Below are positions 1 to 7,132 of a stretch of DNA of 10,666 nt, one piece after another. Position numbers and translations under genes: made by a program. Source of the stretch: Holophagales bacterium UBA5066 (lineage in GTDB: Bacteria; Acidobacteriota; Thermoanaerobaculia; UBA5066); NCBI GenBank assembly GCA_002414905.1, contig DIAY01000214.1, forward strand, positions 1-10,666. Reading direction: 5' to 3'. Below the pieces are notes generated by a model. The model was given only the letters and a program-made list of their open reading frames with translations, was not told the DNA's origin and did not search any database. Position 1 is the first letter of the stretch; each line of letters begins with the position of its first letter.

Positions 1-77
1 CCCAGCGCCTGCTCGAGGATTCTCCTCGACAGGGGATCGTCGTCGACGATGAGGACGCGGGGGCGGAGCTCGGTCAC
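1..77 (-). CDS. Response regulator receiver domain protein, N-terminal fragment
   Basis: Only the first 25 codons are in the window; the gene runs off the left edge. From a GTG at 75-77 the product begins MTELRPRVLIVDDDPLSRR. This is the first beta strand of a CheY-like receiver domain followed by the acidic cluster (D12-D14) that binds magnesium near the phosphorylated aspartate. The phospho-acceptor aspartate, the switch residues and any output domain lie outside, so the kind of response regulator cannot be told. The in-frame sequence upstream of this GTG has no better start and runs into the tRNA gene. No clear Shine-Dalgarno sequence precedes the start. The gene begins 31 nt after the CCA end of tRNA-Ser(UGA) on the same strand, so read-through from the tRNA/serS unit is possible. 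The family call is fairly secure despite the short length; the start is less so. Confidence 0.75.
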   Translation of the reverse strand, partial: MTELRPRVLIVDDDPLSRRILEQAL

Positions 78-108
78 GGCTGCGATCGAATCTTGCCACG
101 GGGCCGGG

Positions 109-196
<88 letters not shown>

Positions 197-207
197 GTCG
201 GAGGAAC

Positions 208-300
208 TGGCGGACAGGGGGGGATTCGAACCCCCGGTAGGCTTTTAAGGCCTACGACGGTTTAGCAAACCGTTGGATTAAGCCACTCTCCCACCTGTCC
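208..300 (-). tRNA. tRNA-Ser(GCU), CCA encoded
   Basis: Read on the minus strand, acceptor stem GGACAGG (300-294) pairs with CCTGTCC. Discriminator G (211) and an encoded CCA (210-208) follow. The anticodon stem ACGGT/ACCGT closes the loop TTGCTAA, so the anticodon is GCU, for AGC and AGU serine codons. A long variable arm with its own stem (GTAGGC pairing with GCCTAC) marks it as a class II serine tRNA. The T loop is TTCGAAT. Its 5' end lies 26 nt after the serS stop codon. The serine identity agrees with the neighbouring synthetase. Confidence 0.95.
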
Positions 301-304
301 GCTT

Positions 305-319
305 TCCGCGGGCCGCGGA
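305..319. other. Short GC-rich stem-loop between serS and tRNA-Ser(GCU)
   Basis: A 6-bp stem (TCCGCG with CGCGGA as read on the minus strand) with a 3-nt loop occupies most of the 26-nt gap between the serS stop and the first tRNA. On the serS strand it is followed by AAAGC and not by a T tract, so it does not look like an intrinsic terminator. It could instead stabilise the 3' end of serS mRNA after the tRNA is processed out. Such short GC stems also arise by chance in DNA of this composition. Confidence 0.3.
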
Positions 320-326
320 TGTTACC

Positions 327-1619
327 TCAGCCGGGCCGGCGGATCTCGGAGAGCCCTCCGCAGTACGGCCGGAGGGCGGGCGGGATCGCGACCGATCCGT
401 CCTCCCGCTGGAAATTCTCGAGAATTGCGACGAGAGTCCTGCCGACCGCCAGGCCCGACCCGTTGAGCGTGTGGACGTACTCGTTGCGGGTCTTGCCGTC
501 CGGCCCCGACCGCTTCACCCGAATGGCGGCCCGCCGGGCCTGGAACGCCTCGAAGTTCGAGCAGGAGGAGATCTCCCGATAGGCGTTCTGTCCCGGGAGC
601 CAGACCTCGAGGTCGTAGGTCTTCGCCGAGGCGAACCCCATGTCGCCCCGGCAGAGAACGACGCGGCGATACGGCAGCCCGAGTCGCTCCAGGACGGTCT
701 CCGCATCCCGCGTCAGCTTCTCGTGAGCCTCGGGGGAGTCCTCGGCCCGGGTGAACTTCACGAGCTCGACCTTGTCGAACTGGTGCTGACGAATGAGGCC
801 TCGCGTGTCCTTCCCGGCCGCTCCGGCCTCGGCCCGGAAACAGGGGGTGTAGGCGCAGTAGGAAATCGGAAGCTGCTCGTCCCGAAGGACCTCGTCGCGG
901 TGGAGGTTCGTGACGGGGACCTCGGCCGTCGGTGCGAGGTACCAATCGGTCCCCTGCAGGCGGAAGAGGTCCGCCTCGAACTTCGGAAGCTGGCCGGTCC
1001 CGAAGAGCGACGCCGCGTTCACGATGAACGGCGGCAGGACCTCCCGGTAGCCGTGCTCACGGGTGTGCAGGTCGAGCATGAAGGCGATCAGAGCGCGGGA
1101 GAGGAGCGACGCCTCGCCCGAGAGAACGGCAAAGCGCGCACCCGTCACCTTGGCGGCCCGTTCGAAATCGAGGATCCCGAGGTCGGGACCGATCTCCCAG
1201 TGGGGTTTCGGCGCGAAGGAGAAGGCCCCCGGCTCGCCCCACGTCCGCAGGACGGCGTTGCCGGTCTCGTCCTCCCCCTCGGGAACGCTTTCGTGCGGGA
1301 CGTTCGGGAGGGCCTGCTCGATCGCGAAGAACTCCCCCTCGATCTCCTCGACCCTCTTTTCCCGGGTCGCGACGGAGATGCCGAGCTCCTTCGCCCGCTC
1401 CATCTCGACCGTGGCGTCTTCCTTCACCTTTTTCTTGCGGCCGACCTCGGCCGACAGGGTGTTCCGCTCGGCCTTCATGGCCTCCACGGCAGTCAGGACC
1501 CGCCGGCGTTCGGCGTCCAGCTCGCCCCAGCGCGCCAGGGACCCGGGGTCGAACGTCCTGTTGCGCAGGAGGTGGGGCATCTCGGCGAAGTGCGTGCGGA
1601 GGAATTCTCGAGCCAGCAT
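327..1619 (-). CDS. serS: Seryl-tRNA synthetase
   Basis: A class II aminoacyl-tRNA synthetase of 430 aa, the usual bacterial length, which charges tRNA-Ser with serine in the cytoplasm. The N-terminus MLAREFLRTH matches the first helix of the family. Residues about 34-100 are charged and heptad-like, corresponding to the coiled-coil arm that grips the long variable arm of tRNA-Ser. The catalytic core carries TAEVPV (231-236), motif 2 beginning FRAEAG with RGLIRQHQFDKVE (261-285), the serine-pocket segment SSCSNFEAFQARR (361-373) and motif 3 with NGSGLAVGRTLVAILEN (386-402). No key element is missing. The ATG at 1617-1619 is the natural start. A TAGAAT hexamer 10 bp upstream may be its -10 element, implying little or no leader. 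Two serine tRNA genes follow directly on the same strand. Identification is very secure. Confidence 0.98.
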   Translation of the reverse strand: MLAREFLRTHFAEMPHLLRNRTFDPGSLARWGELDAERRRVLTAVEAMKAERNTLSAEVGRKKKVKEDATVEMERAKELGISVATREKRVEEIEGEFFAIEQALPNVPHESVPEGEDETGNAVLRTWGEPGAFSFAPKPHWEIGPDLGILDFERAAKVTGARFAVLSGEASLLSRALIAFMLDLHTREHGYREVLPPFIVNAASLFGTGQLPKFEADLFRLQGTDWYLAPTAEVPVTNLHRDEVLRDEQLPISYCAYTPCFRAEAGAAGKDTRGLIRQHQFDKVELVKFTRAEDSPEAHEKLTRDAETVLERLGLPYRRVVLCRGDMGFASAKTYDLEVWLPGQNAYREISSCSNFEAFQARRAAIRVKRSGPDGKTRNEYVHTLNGSGLAVGRTLVAILENFQREDGSVAIPPALRPYCGGLSEIRRPG

Positions 1620-1628
1620 GGGACCCGA

Positions 1629-1634
1629 ATTCTA
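1629..1634 (-). promoter_or_regulatory. Candidate -10 hexamer for serS
   Basis: Minus-strand TAGAAT matches the TATAAT consensus at five of six positions and ends 9 nt before the serS ATG. Transcription would start at or within a few bases of the start codon. No -35 consensus is seen at a spacing of 16-18 bp. The match stands out because the surrounding DNA is very GC-rich, but this is inference from one hexamer. Confidence 0.35.
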
Positions 1635-1644
1635 CGGCGGCCCC

Positions 1645-1650
1645 GATAAT
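1645..1650 (+). promoter_or_regulatory. Candidate -10 hexamer for the glycan operon
   Basis: Plus-strand GATAAT matches TATAAT at five of six positions and ends 7 nt before the ATG of the first glycosyltransferase. With usual -10 to start-site spacing, the mRNA would begin at about the start codon (leaderless). No Shine-Dalgarno sequence is visible before that ATG, which agrees with a leaderless message. No -35 match is seen. It lies back to back with the serS candidate in the 38-bp divergent gap. Confidence 0.35.
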
Positions 1651-1657
1651 CCGCCGG

Positions 1658-2581
1658 ATGGAGAGGCTTCCCGTCGGAGTCGTCGTCGTGAACTGGAACG
1701 GAGGGGCGCTCCTGGATTCCTGTCTCGACGCTCTCGACGGGCAGGGGGCCTCGAGGGTCCTCGTCGTCGACAACGGATCCGAGCCGGCAGAGCTGCGGCG
1801 GCTCGCCGCCCGGGACGGTGTCTACGTCCTGCCTCTCGGTAGAAACCGTGGCTTCGCGTCCGCCTCGAACGCCGGGGCCGTCGATGCCCGGATGAAGGCG
1901 TTCCCCTACGTCGCCTTCGTCAACAACGACGCCGTCCTCGAGCCAGGCTACCTCGCCGCCTGCATCGCGGCGCTCGAGGCCGACCCTGGCCTCTCCGCCG
2001 TCCAGGGGGTCATCCTCGACGCCGAAGGGACGTTCGTCGACGGCCTCGGCATCGGCTGGAACCGCCGCCGTGAGGCGATCCAGCTCGGTCACGGCGCGGC
2101 GCCTCCTCCGGCAGCCCCACAGTCCATTCCGGTGGCGGGCGTCTCCGGCACGGCCCCGGTCTTCCGGCGGGCCGACTTCGAACGGATCGGGGGCTTCGCC
2201 GGGTCGTTTTTCGCCTGGTACGAAGACGCTGACCTGGCCTTGCGCCTCCGGCGCGCCGGCAGGCGTTTCGCCTGCGTCCCGGCCGCACGAGCGCGGCATG
2301 CCGGGTCGGCCACCGGCCGGCGCACGCCCGTCCTGAAATGGCGGCTCCTGCTCCAGAACCGCATCCGCACGGTCCGGCGCAACCTCTCCACTCCGGCACG
2401 ACTCGGGACGCTCCTGCTTCACCCGCTGCCGCTCACGGCCCTGAGGAACGTCGTCCTCGACCTCGGCCTGCCGCGGGCGCTGGGGGCCGTGGCCGGAGCC
2501 GTCCTGGGCGCGTTCGCCAGCCTCGCCGAGGACCGGGCCGCGCGCCGGGAGCTTCCGCTCCTGCCGAGGCTCCCCGAATGA
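1658..2581 (+). CDS. GT2-family glycosyltransferase (first of three)
   Basis: A 307-aa GT-A fold family 2 glycosyltransferase, probably cytoplasmic or membrane-associated, adding a sugar from a nucleotide donor to a lipid-linked glycan. The nucleotide-binding start VVVVNWNGG (8-16) and VVDNGS (36-41) are present, then NRGFASASN (63-71). VNNDA (88-92) sits where the metal-binding DXD motif is expected, in the degenerate N-D form common in rhamnosyltransferase-like members. Acceptor-side YEDADLALRLRRAG (188-201) contains the expected acidic pair E189-D190. The C-terminal part (about 249-283) is hydrophobic and may anchor the protein to the membrane. It is the first gene of a tightly packed operon, starting 38 bp from divergent serS, and its stop overlaps the next start by 4 bp (ATGA). 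Family assignment is secure; donor sugar and linkage cannot be read from sequence. The rhamnosyltransferase-like resemblance is only a family impression. Confidence 0.92.
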   Translation: MERLPVGVVVVNWNGGALLDSCLDALDGQGASRVLVVDNGSEPAELRRLAARDGVYVLPLGRNRGFASASNAGAVDARMKAFPYVAFVNNDAVLEPGYLAACIAALEADPGLSAVQGVILDAEGTFVDGLGIGWNRRREAIQLGHGAAPPPAAPQSIPVAGVSGTAPVFRRADFERIGGFAGSFFAWYEDADLALRLRRAGRRFACVPAARARHAGSATGRRTPVLKWRLLLQNRIRTVRRNLSTPARLGTLLLHPLPLTALRNVVLDLGLPRALGAVAGAVLGAFASLAEDRAARRELPLLPRLPE

Positions 2582-3537
2582 GCGTCGACCTCTCCCGCGT
2601 GAGGGCCGTCGTCGTCTCCTGGAATTCGCAGACGTTCGTCGGCCGGGCGGCCGTGTCGGTACCCGCTCCCGCCCGGGTCGTCGTCGTCGACAACGCCTCG
2701 AAGGACGGCTCGGCGTCCGAGGCCGAACGGGCCGGGGCCGTCGTCGTGAGGCTCGGCGAGAACCGGGGATTCGGCCCGGCCTGCAACGTCGGCGCCGGCC
2801 CGCTCGCCGGCCTCCCGCCCGCGGAGATGCTCCTCTTCCTCAACCCCGACGCCGCCCTCCTCGACGGTCCCGCCGCGCTGGCGGCCCTCCTCGCTGCGCT
2901 CGACGGCGACCTCCGCGTCGCCGCCGTCGCCCCGGCGCTCGAGGGAGACGGCCAGGCGCAGTTCCAGCTCCGGCGTCTGCCGTCCCTCAAGTCGCTTGCC
3001 CGGGAGGCCTTCCTCGTGAACCGTCTCCTGCCGCAAAACCCCGGATTCCTCCGCGAGCGCTACCTCGACCGCGACCGCTCCGTCCCGTTCGACGTGGAGC
3101 AGCCGGCGGCCGCCGTGCTCCTGGTCCGGGCCTCGGTTTTCGCCGAGGTCGGGGGGTTCGACCCGGCCTACGCCCCCGCCTGGTTCGAGGACGTCGACCT
3201 CTGCGCGAAGATCCTCGAATCGGGGTACCGTATTCGCTTCGTCCCCGCGGCTCGCGCGAGCCACGTCGGCGGCACAACGATGCGCGCGCTCCCCTACGAC
3301 GACTACCTCCCGCTCTACACGCGGAACCTCCTCTGCTACCTGAAGCGGCACGAGGGGCTCCCGGTCCGTGCCGGCGCCCGGGCCGTCCTCGCCGCCGGTG
3401 CGCTGCTGCGCCTCGCCCTGCTGCCGTTCACCCGGGGAGACCACGCGCGTCCCGAGGCCGCTCGTGCCTACGTCCGCGTCCTGAAGGGCCTCCTCGGCCT
3501 CGGCTTCACGAGCGCGCTCCTGCAGGGGAAGACCTGA
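2578..3537 (+). CDS. GT2-family glycosyltransferase (second of three)
   Basis: A 319-aa GT2 glycosyltransferase from the ATG at 2578, which overlaps the previous stop as ATGA. The open frame extends upstream, but that part lies inside the preceding gene and shows no glycosyltransferase homology. Motifs in order: VVVSWNS (11-17), VVDNAS (36-41), ENRGFGPACNVG (61-72), LNPDA (88-92, the DXD-like site) and WFEDVDLC (202-209), followed by HVGGT (229-233). It resembles the first glycosyltransferase closely in layout, including the shared VPAARA segment before the final histidine, so the two may be paralogues. The region after residue 270 is hydrophobic and may associate with the membrane. The LNPDA and FEDVDLC motifs resemble rhamnosyltransferase-type GT2 enzymes, but donor and acceptor are unknown. 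It probably transfers the second or a later sugar of the lipid-linked unit. Confidence 0.92.
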   Translation: MSVDLSRVRAVVVSWNSQTFVGRAAVSVPAPARVVVVDNASKDGSASEAERAGAVVVRLGENRGFGPACNVGAGPLAGLPPAEMLLFLNPDAALLDGPAALAALLAALDGDLRVAAVAPALEGDGQAQFQLRRLPSLKSLAREAFLVNRLLPQNPGFLRERYLDRDRSVPFDVEQPAAAVLLVRASVFAEVGGFDPAYAPAWFEDVDLCAKILESGYRIRFVPAARASHVGGTTMRALPYDDYLPLYTRNLLCYLKRHEGLPVRAGARAVLAAGALLRLALLPFTRGDHARPEAARAYVRVLKGLLGLGFTSALLQGKT

Positions 3538-4569
3538 GTGGCGCGCGTCCTCGTCTCCCTCGTCACGCACGACGAGTCCCGCGACGCCGAGCGGCTCCTG
3601 CCCACGCTCTTCGCCCAGACCTTCCGGGACTTCGAGCTCGTCGCCGTCGATAACCGCTCCGAAGACGGCACGCGCGCGTCCCTCGCCGCGGCGAAGAAGC
3701 TCGCCCCGGTGCCGATGGAAATCGTCGCCTCGCGAGAGAACCTCGGTTTCACCGGGGGGCACAACGTCGGAATCGGCAGAGCCGTCGAACGGGGAGCCGA
3801 GTGGGTCCTCGTCCTGAACGCCGACGTGGTCCTCGCCCCCGACTACCTCGAGAAGCTCCTGGCCGACGCGGGCCGCCCCGGGTCCGAGTGGGTCGGCGCC
3901 ATGTCGGGAAAGATCCTGCGGGCCGAAGGGCCCGGGCTCGACCCGACGAACGTGATCGATACCGCCGGCATCCGCATGACGCGGAGCGGACGGCACTTCG
4001 ACGTCGGCTCGAGCGAGCCCGACACCGGGCGGTGGGACCGCCCGGCCGAGGTGTTCGGCGTTTCGGGGTGCATCGCGCTCTACAGGGTCGCGGCGCTCGA
4101 GGACGTGAAGGTCTCGACCGGCTGGTTCGACGACGACTTCTTCGTCTACCGCGAGGATGTCGATCTCGCCTGGCGTCTTCGAGGACGCGGCTGGTCCGCT
4201 CGCTGCCAGCCGGCCGCGGTGGCCTGGCACCGGCGGCGCAACCTTCCCGAGCGGCGCCGGGCGATGTCCGACCTCGCAAACCTCCACTCGGTCAAGAACC
4301 GCTTCCTCCTCCGCGTCAACAACGCCGGCTCCGACCATATGCGGGCGACTTTCCCGCTCACCTTCGCGCGGGACCTCGCCGTCGTCGGAAGCTGCCTCAC
4401 CGCCGAGAGGACTTCCCTCGAAGCGCTCCGCTGGCTCGCGCGCAACCGGTCGCGCCTCCTGGCGAAACGGCGCGAGATCCTCGAACGGCGCACGGTCTCC
4501 GACCGCGCCCTCCTGCGCTGGTTCGGCCCCGACCCGGGCGGCGCCCGGATTCCGGACCTCGACGCGTGA
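3538..4569 (+). CDS. GT2-family glycosyltransferase (third of three)
   Basis: A 343-aa GT2 enzyme starting at GTG 3538, directly after the TGA of the previous gene with no spacer. An AGGGG-like stretch about 8-12 nt upstream may serve as ribosome binding site. Seen motifs: VDNRSEDG (37-44), ENLGFTGGHNVGI (67-79), LNADV (93-97, DXD-like), FGVSGCIALYR (173-183) and YREDVDLAWRLRGRGW (204-219) with the catalytic-side acidic residues. A basic C-terminal tail rich in arginine (from about 300) replaces the hydrophobic end of the first two enzymes and could bind acidic lipids. It is less similar to the first two than they are to each other, as judged by motif wording. Its stop overlaps the next start as GTGA. 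Function is sugar transfer in the same glycan pathway; the donor is not determinable. Confidence 0.92.
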   Translation: MARVLVSLVTHDESRDAERLLPTLFAQTFRDFELVAVDNRSEDGTRASLAAAKKLAPVPMEIVASRENLGFTGGHNVGIGRAVERGAEWVLVLNADVVLAPDYLEKLLADAGRPGSEWVGAMSGKILRAEGPGLDPTNVIDTAGIRMTRSGRHFDVGSSEPDTGRWDRPAEVFGVSGCIALYRVAALEDVKVSTGWFDDDFFVYREDVDLAWRLRGRGWSARCQPAAVAWHRRRNLPERRRAMSDLANLHSVKNRFLLRVNNAGSDHMRATFPLTFARDLAVVGSCLTAERTSLEALRWLARNRSRLLAKRREILERRTVSDRALLRWFGPDPGGARIPDLDA

Positions 4570-5699
4570 GGGTCGCCATCCTCGGGACCCGCGGCATCCC
4601 CGCGGCCTACGGCGGCTTCGAGACGCTCGCCGAAGAGCTCTCCGTGCGGCTGGCCCGGCGGGGCCATGACGTGACCGTCTACGCCCGGCGCGGCTGCGTG
4701 AGGGAGGAGCTCGCGTCCTTCGACGGCGTCCGGGTCGTCTTCGCGCCGACGGTGAGGCACAAGTACCTCGAGACGGTCGTCCACGGCGTGACGTCGGGTT
4801 TGCACGCGGCGACCGAGGGTTACGACGCCGTCCTCGTCTGTAACGGGGCCAACGCCCTCTCCTGCCGCCTGCCGCGGCTCCTCGGCGCCGGAACGCGCAT
4901 CGTCCTGAACGTCGACGGGCTCGAGAGGAACCGGCGGAAGTGGAACCGGGCGGGCAGGGCCGTCTACGCCCTGTCCGAACGGCTCTCGTGCGTCCTCCCC
5001 GACGTCGTCGTCACCGACGCCAGGGAGATCCGTCGCTACTACCTCGAGCGCTACGGACAGGTATCGGCCTACGTCCCCTACGGCTCCGACCTCCCGGCAC
5101 CCGGAGACCTCTCGACCCTCGACCGTCTGGGCCTCGAGAGCGGCGGCTACGTCCTCTACGTCTCGCGCTTCGAGCCCGAGAACAACCCCGACGCGGTCCT
5201 GAGGGCCTATCGCGACGTTCCCTCCGACCAGCGCCTCGTCCTCGTCGGCTCGGCCCCGTACGCCGGGGAGCTCATCGCACGCCTGAAGGAGGACGCCGCG
5301 AAAGACCCCCGCGTCCTGCTGCCGGGAGCGATCTACGGCGAGGGGTACCGGGCGCTCCTCGCGCACGCCTCAGCCTACGTTCACGCAACCGAGGTCGGCG
5401 GGACGCACCCCGCCCTCATAGAGGCCATGGGGTTCGGCAGGCCGGTCCTCGTCCACGACACGCCCGAGAACCGCGAAGTGGCCGGCGGCGCCGCCCTCTG
5501 GTGGGACGCCCGGGACCCGGCGACCCTGACCCGCCTCCTGGGCGGCCTCCTGCCCGACGCCGCCCGCCGTGAGGCCCTCGGGGACTCGGCGCGCCGGAGG
5601 GCGCAGGAGCGCTACCGCTGGAACGACGTGACCACCGCCTACGAGGCGCTCCTTGGGGGCCTTGTGCCTGGCGGGCTACCATCGGGGAAAGAATGCTGA
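4566..5699 (+). CDS. GT4-family glycosyltransferase with DUF1972 N-terminal domain
   Basis: A 377-aa GT-B fold glycosyltransferase. The start is GTG 4566, overlapping the previous stop as GTGA. The frame is open far upstream, but that part is an out-of-frame reading of the third GT2 gene. The N-terminus MRVAILGTRGIPAAYGGFET is the signature of the DUF1972 acceptor domain, and NVDGLERNRRKW (115-126) is another landmark of that family. The C-terminal donor domain has VLYVSRFEPENN (about 186-197) and EVGGTHPALIEAMGFGRPV (266-284), with E276 as the expected donor-binding glutamate. Related proteins are often annotated as rhamnosyl- or galactosyltransferases of exopolysaccharide and LPS clusters. 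No membrane segments or signal peptide are seen, so it is cytoplasmic or peripheral. It ends 7 bp inside the start of the phosphotransferase gene. Family is secure, sugar unknown. Confidence 0.93.
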   Translation: MRVAILGTRGIPAAYGGFETLAEELSVRLARRGHDVTVYARRGCVREELASFDGVRVVFAPTVRHKYLETVVHGVTSGLHAATEGYDAVLVCNGANALSCRLPRLLGAGTRIVLNVDGLERNRRKWNRAGRAVYALSERLSCVLPDVVVTDAREIRRYYLERYGQVSAYVPYGSDLPAPGDLSTLDRLGLESGGYVLYVSRFEPENNPDAVLRAYRDVPSDQRLVLVGSAPYAGELIARLKEDAAKDPRVLLPGAIYGEGYRALLAHASAYVHATEVGGTHPALIEAMGFGRPVLVHDTPENREVAGGAALWWDARDPATLTRLLGGLLPDAARREALGDSARRRAQERYRWNDVTTAYEALLGGLVPGGLPSGKEC

Positions 5700-7132
5700 A
5701 GCAGCAGGCCCGGACGGTCGCCGCCTCGCTCTACGCCGCTGACCTCGCCTCGACGCTCGGCGCCCTCGCCGCGGCGTATCTCGTCAGGAGCGAGATCCTG
5801 CCTCGCCTCTTCCCGGACCGGCTGACGGCCCTCTACCCGTTCACGGTCTACCTCGTCCTGGTCGGGCCGATCGTCGTCATCTGGACCGGCCTCCTTTTCC
5901 TTTCGGGCGCCTACCGGAGCCGGAGGACGTCGGGGCTCAAGGACGAGACGCTCCTCATCGCCAAGATCGTTCTCGGGGGAACGGTCCTCCTGACGATCCT
6001 CGTCTACGGCCTCCGTCTCGATTTCATCTCCCGTCCCTTCCTGCCGCTCTTCGCGTTCTTCAACACCCTGTTTCTCATCATCGAGCGGCTCGCGGTCCGG
6101 ATCGTCGCGCGCAAGGTCCGGATGCGCGGCTACAACTACCGGACGGTCGTTCTCGTCGGCGACACGCCCCGCGCCCGCTCCATGGCCCGCCTCATCCACG
6201 ACCACCCGTGGTGGGGGCTCCGCCTCCTCGGTCTCGTGAGGGAGCGCCCCGCGTCGTCGGAAGCGGGGACGACGGCCGGGGGGCTCCCGGTCCTCGGGTC
6301 ACTCGAGGACTTCCCCACGATCCTGACCTCGCTGCCGGTCGACGAGGTGATCCTCGCCGTCGATCGGGGTGACATCGAGACGCTCGAGGACGTCTTCCTG
6401 ATGTGCGAGGAGATGGGGGTCAAGACGCGGCTCATCCTCGACTTCTTCCCGCACGTCTTCGCCAAGGTCGAGCTCGAGGAGTTCGACGGGACGCCGCTCC
6501 TGACGTTCTCGACGACTCCGACGGAGACCGGCGGCCTCCTGGCCAAACGGGTCCTCGACGTCGGGATCGCCGCCACGGCCGGCCTCGTCGGCCTCCCGTT
6601 CACCGCGCTCCTGGCGCTCCTCATCCGCGTCTCCTCGAATGGTCCGGTCCTCTTCCGACAGGTCCGCTGCGGCCTGAACGGGCGCCCGTTCACGTTCTAC
6701 AAGCTCCGAACGATGGTCAACGGCGCCGAAGGGCTGCTCCCGAAGGTGGCGCACCTGAACGAGCACGAGGGGCCGGTCTTCAAGTCGGCGCACGACCCCC
6801 GCGTCACCGCCTTTGGCCATTTCCTCCGCCGCTTCTCCCTCGACGAGATCCCGCAGCTGTGGAACGTCCTGAAGGGGGAGATGTCCCTCGTCGGCCCGCG
6901 ACCACCGCTCCCCGAGGAGGTCGCGCGCTACGAGAAATGGCAGCGCCGTCGCCTCTCGATGAAACCGGGGCTGACGGGTCTCTGGCAGGTCTCGGGACGC
7001 AGCGACCTGCCGAGCTTCGACCAGTGGATGGAGCTCGACCTCGCCTACATCGACAACTGGTCGCTCACCCTCGACTTCAAGATCCTCCTCCGGACGATCC
7101 CCACGGTCCTCAGCGGCAAGGGCGCGCGCTGA
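5693..7132 (+). CDS. Polyprenyl-phosphate sugar phosphotransferase (WbaP/WcaJ type)
   Basis: A 479-aa polytopic enzyme that should start glycan assembly by moving a sugar-1-phosphate from a nucleotide sugar to undecaprenyl phosphate at the inner membrane. Four hydrophobic segments (about 12-31, 47-71, 87-107, 114-131) precede a Rossmann-like middle domain starting TVVLVGDTPRARS (151-163). The C-terminal catalytic domain begins with a hydrophobic helix (about 289-312), followed by FTFYKLRTM (333-341), SLDEIPQLWNVLKGEMS (382-398) with the catalytic Asp384-Glu385 dyad, VGPRPPLPEE (400-409) and KPGLTGLWQVSGRS (424-437). All hallmarks of the exopolysaccharide polyprenyl glycosylphosphotransferase family are intact and the length is normal. 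The ATG overlaps the upstream gene by 7 bp and has GGGGA 4 nt before it. It is the last gene of the operon. Which sugar it loads (glucose, galactose or other) cannot be told. Confidence 0.95.
   Translation: MLKQQARTVAASLYAADLASTLGALAAAYLVRSEILPRLFPDRLTALYPFTVYLVLVGPIVVIWTGLLFLSGAYRSRRTSGLKDETLLIAKIVLGGTVLLTILVYGLRLDFISRPFLPLFAFFNTLFLIIERLAVRIVARKVRMRGYNYRTVVLVGDTPRARSMARLIHDHPWWGLRLLGLVRERPASSEAGTTAGGLPVLGSLEDFPTILTSLPVDEVILAVDRGDIETLEDVFLMCEEMGVKTRLILDFFPHVFAKVELEEFDGTPLLTFSTTPTETGGLLAKRVLDVGIAATAGLVGLPFTALLALLIRVSSNGPVLFRQVRCGLNGRPFTFYKLRTMVNGAEGLLPKVAHLNEHEGPVFKSAHDPRVTAFGHFLRRFSLDEIPQLWNVLKGEMSLVGPRPPLPEEVARYEKWQRRRLSMKPGLTGLWQVSGRSDLPSFDQWMELDLAYIDNWSLTLDFKILLRTIPTVLSGKGAR

Noticed and set aside
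305..319. Intrinsic terminator after serS
   Set aside because: The stem is only 6 bp and is followed by AAAGC on the serS strand, with no T tract.
471..1649. A 392-codon plus-strand frame opposite serS
   Set aside because: It is the shadow of serS, whose class II synthetase motifs are complete on the other strand; the plus-strand translation has no recognisable domain.
2419..4338. A 639-codon open frame on the minus strand across the three GT2 genes
   Set aside because: It is antisense to three genes with clear family motifs, its translation is low-complexity and rich in R, E, G and P, and long antisense frames are expected when third positions are nearly all G or C.
3801..4565. Upstream extension of the GT4 enzyme to 632 codons
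   Set aside because: The extension overlaps the third GT2 gene out of frame and has no domain character. The DUF1972 signature begins exactly at GTG 4566.
1658..7132. The glycan operon as a recently acquired island
   Set aside because: Base composition and codon style look the same as serS and mfd, and there are no insertion sequences or flanking repeats. A quantitative composition test was not possible here.
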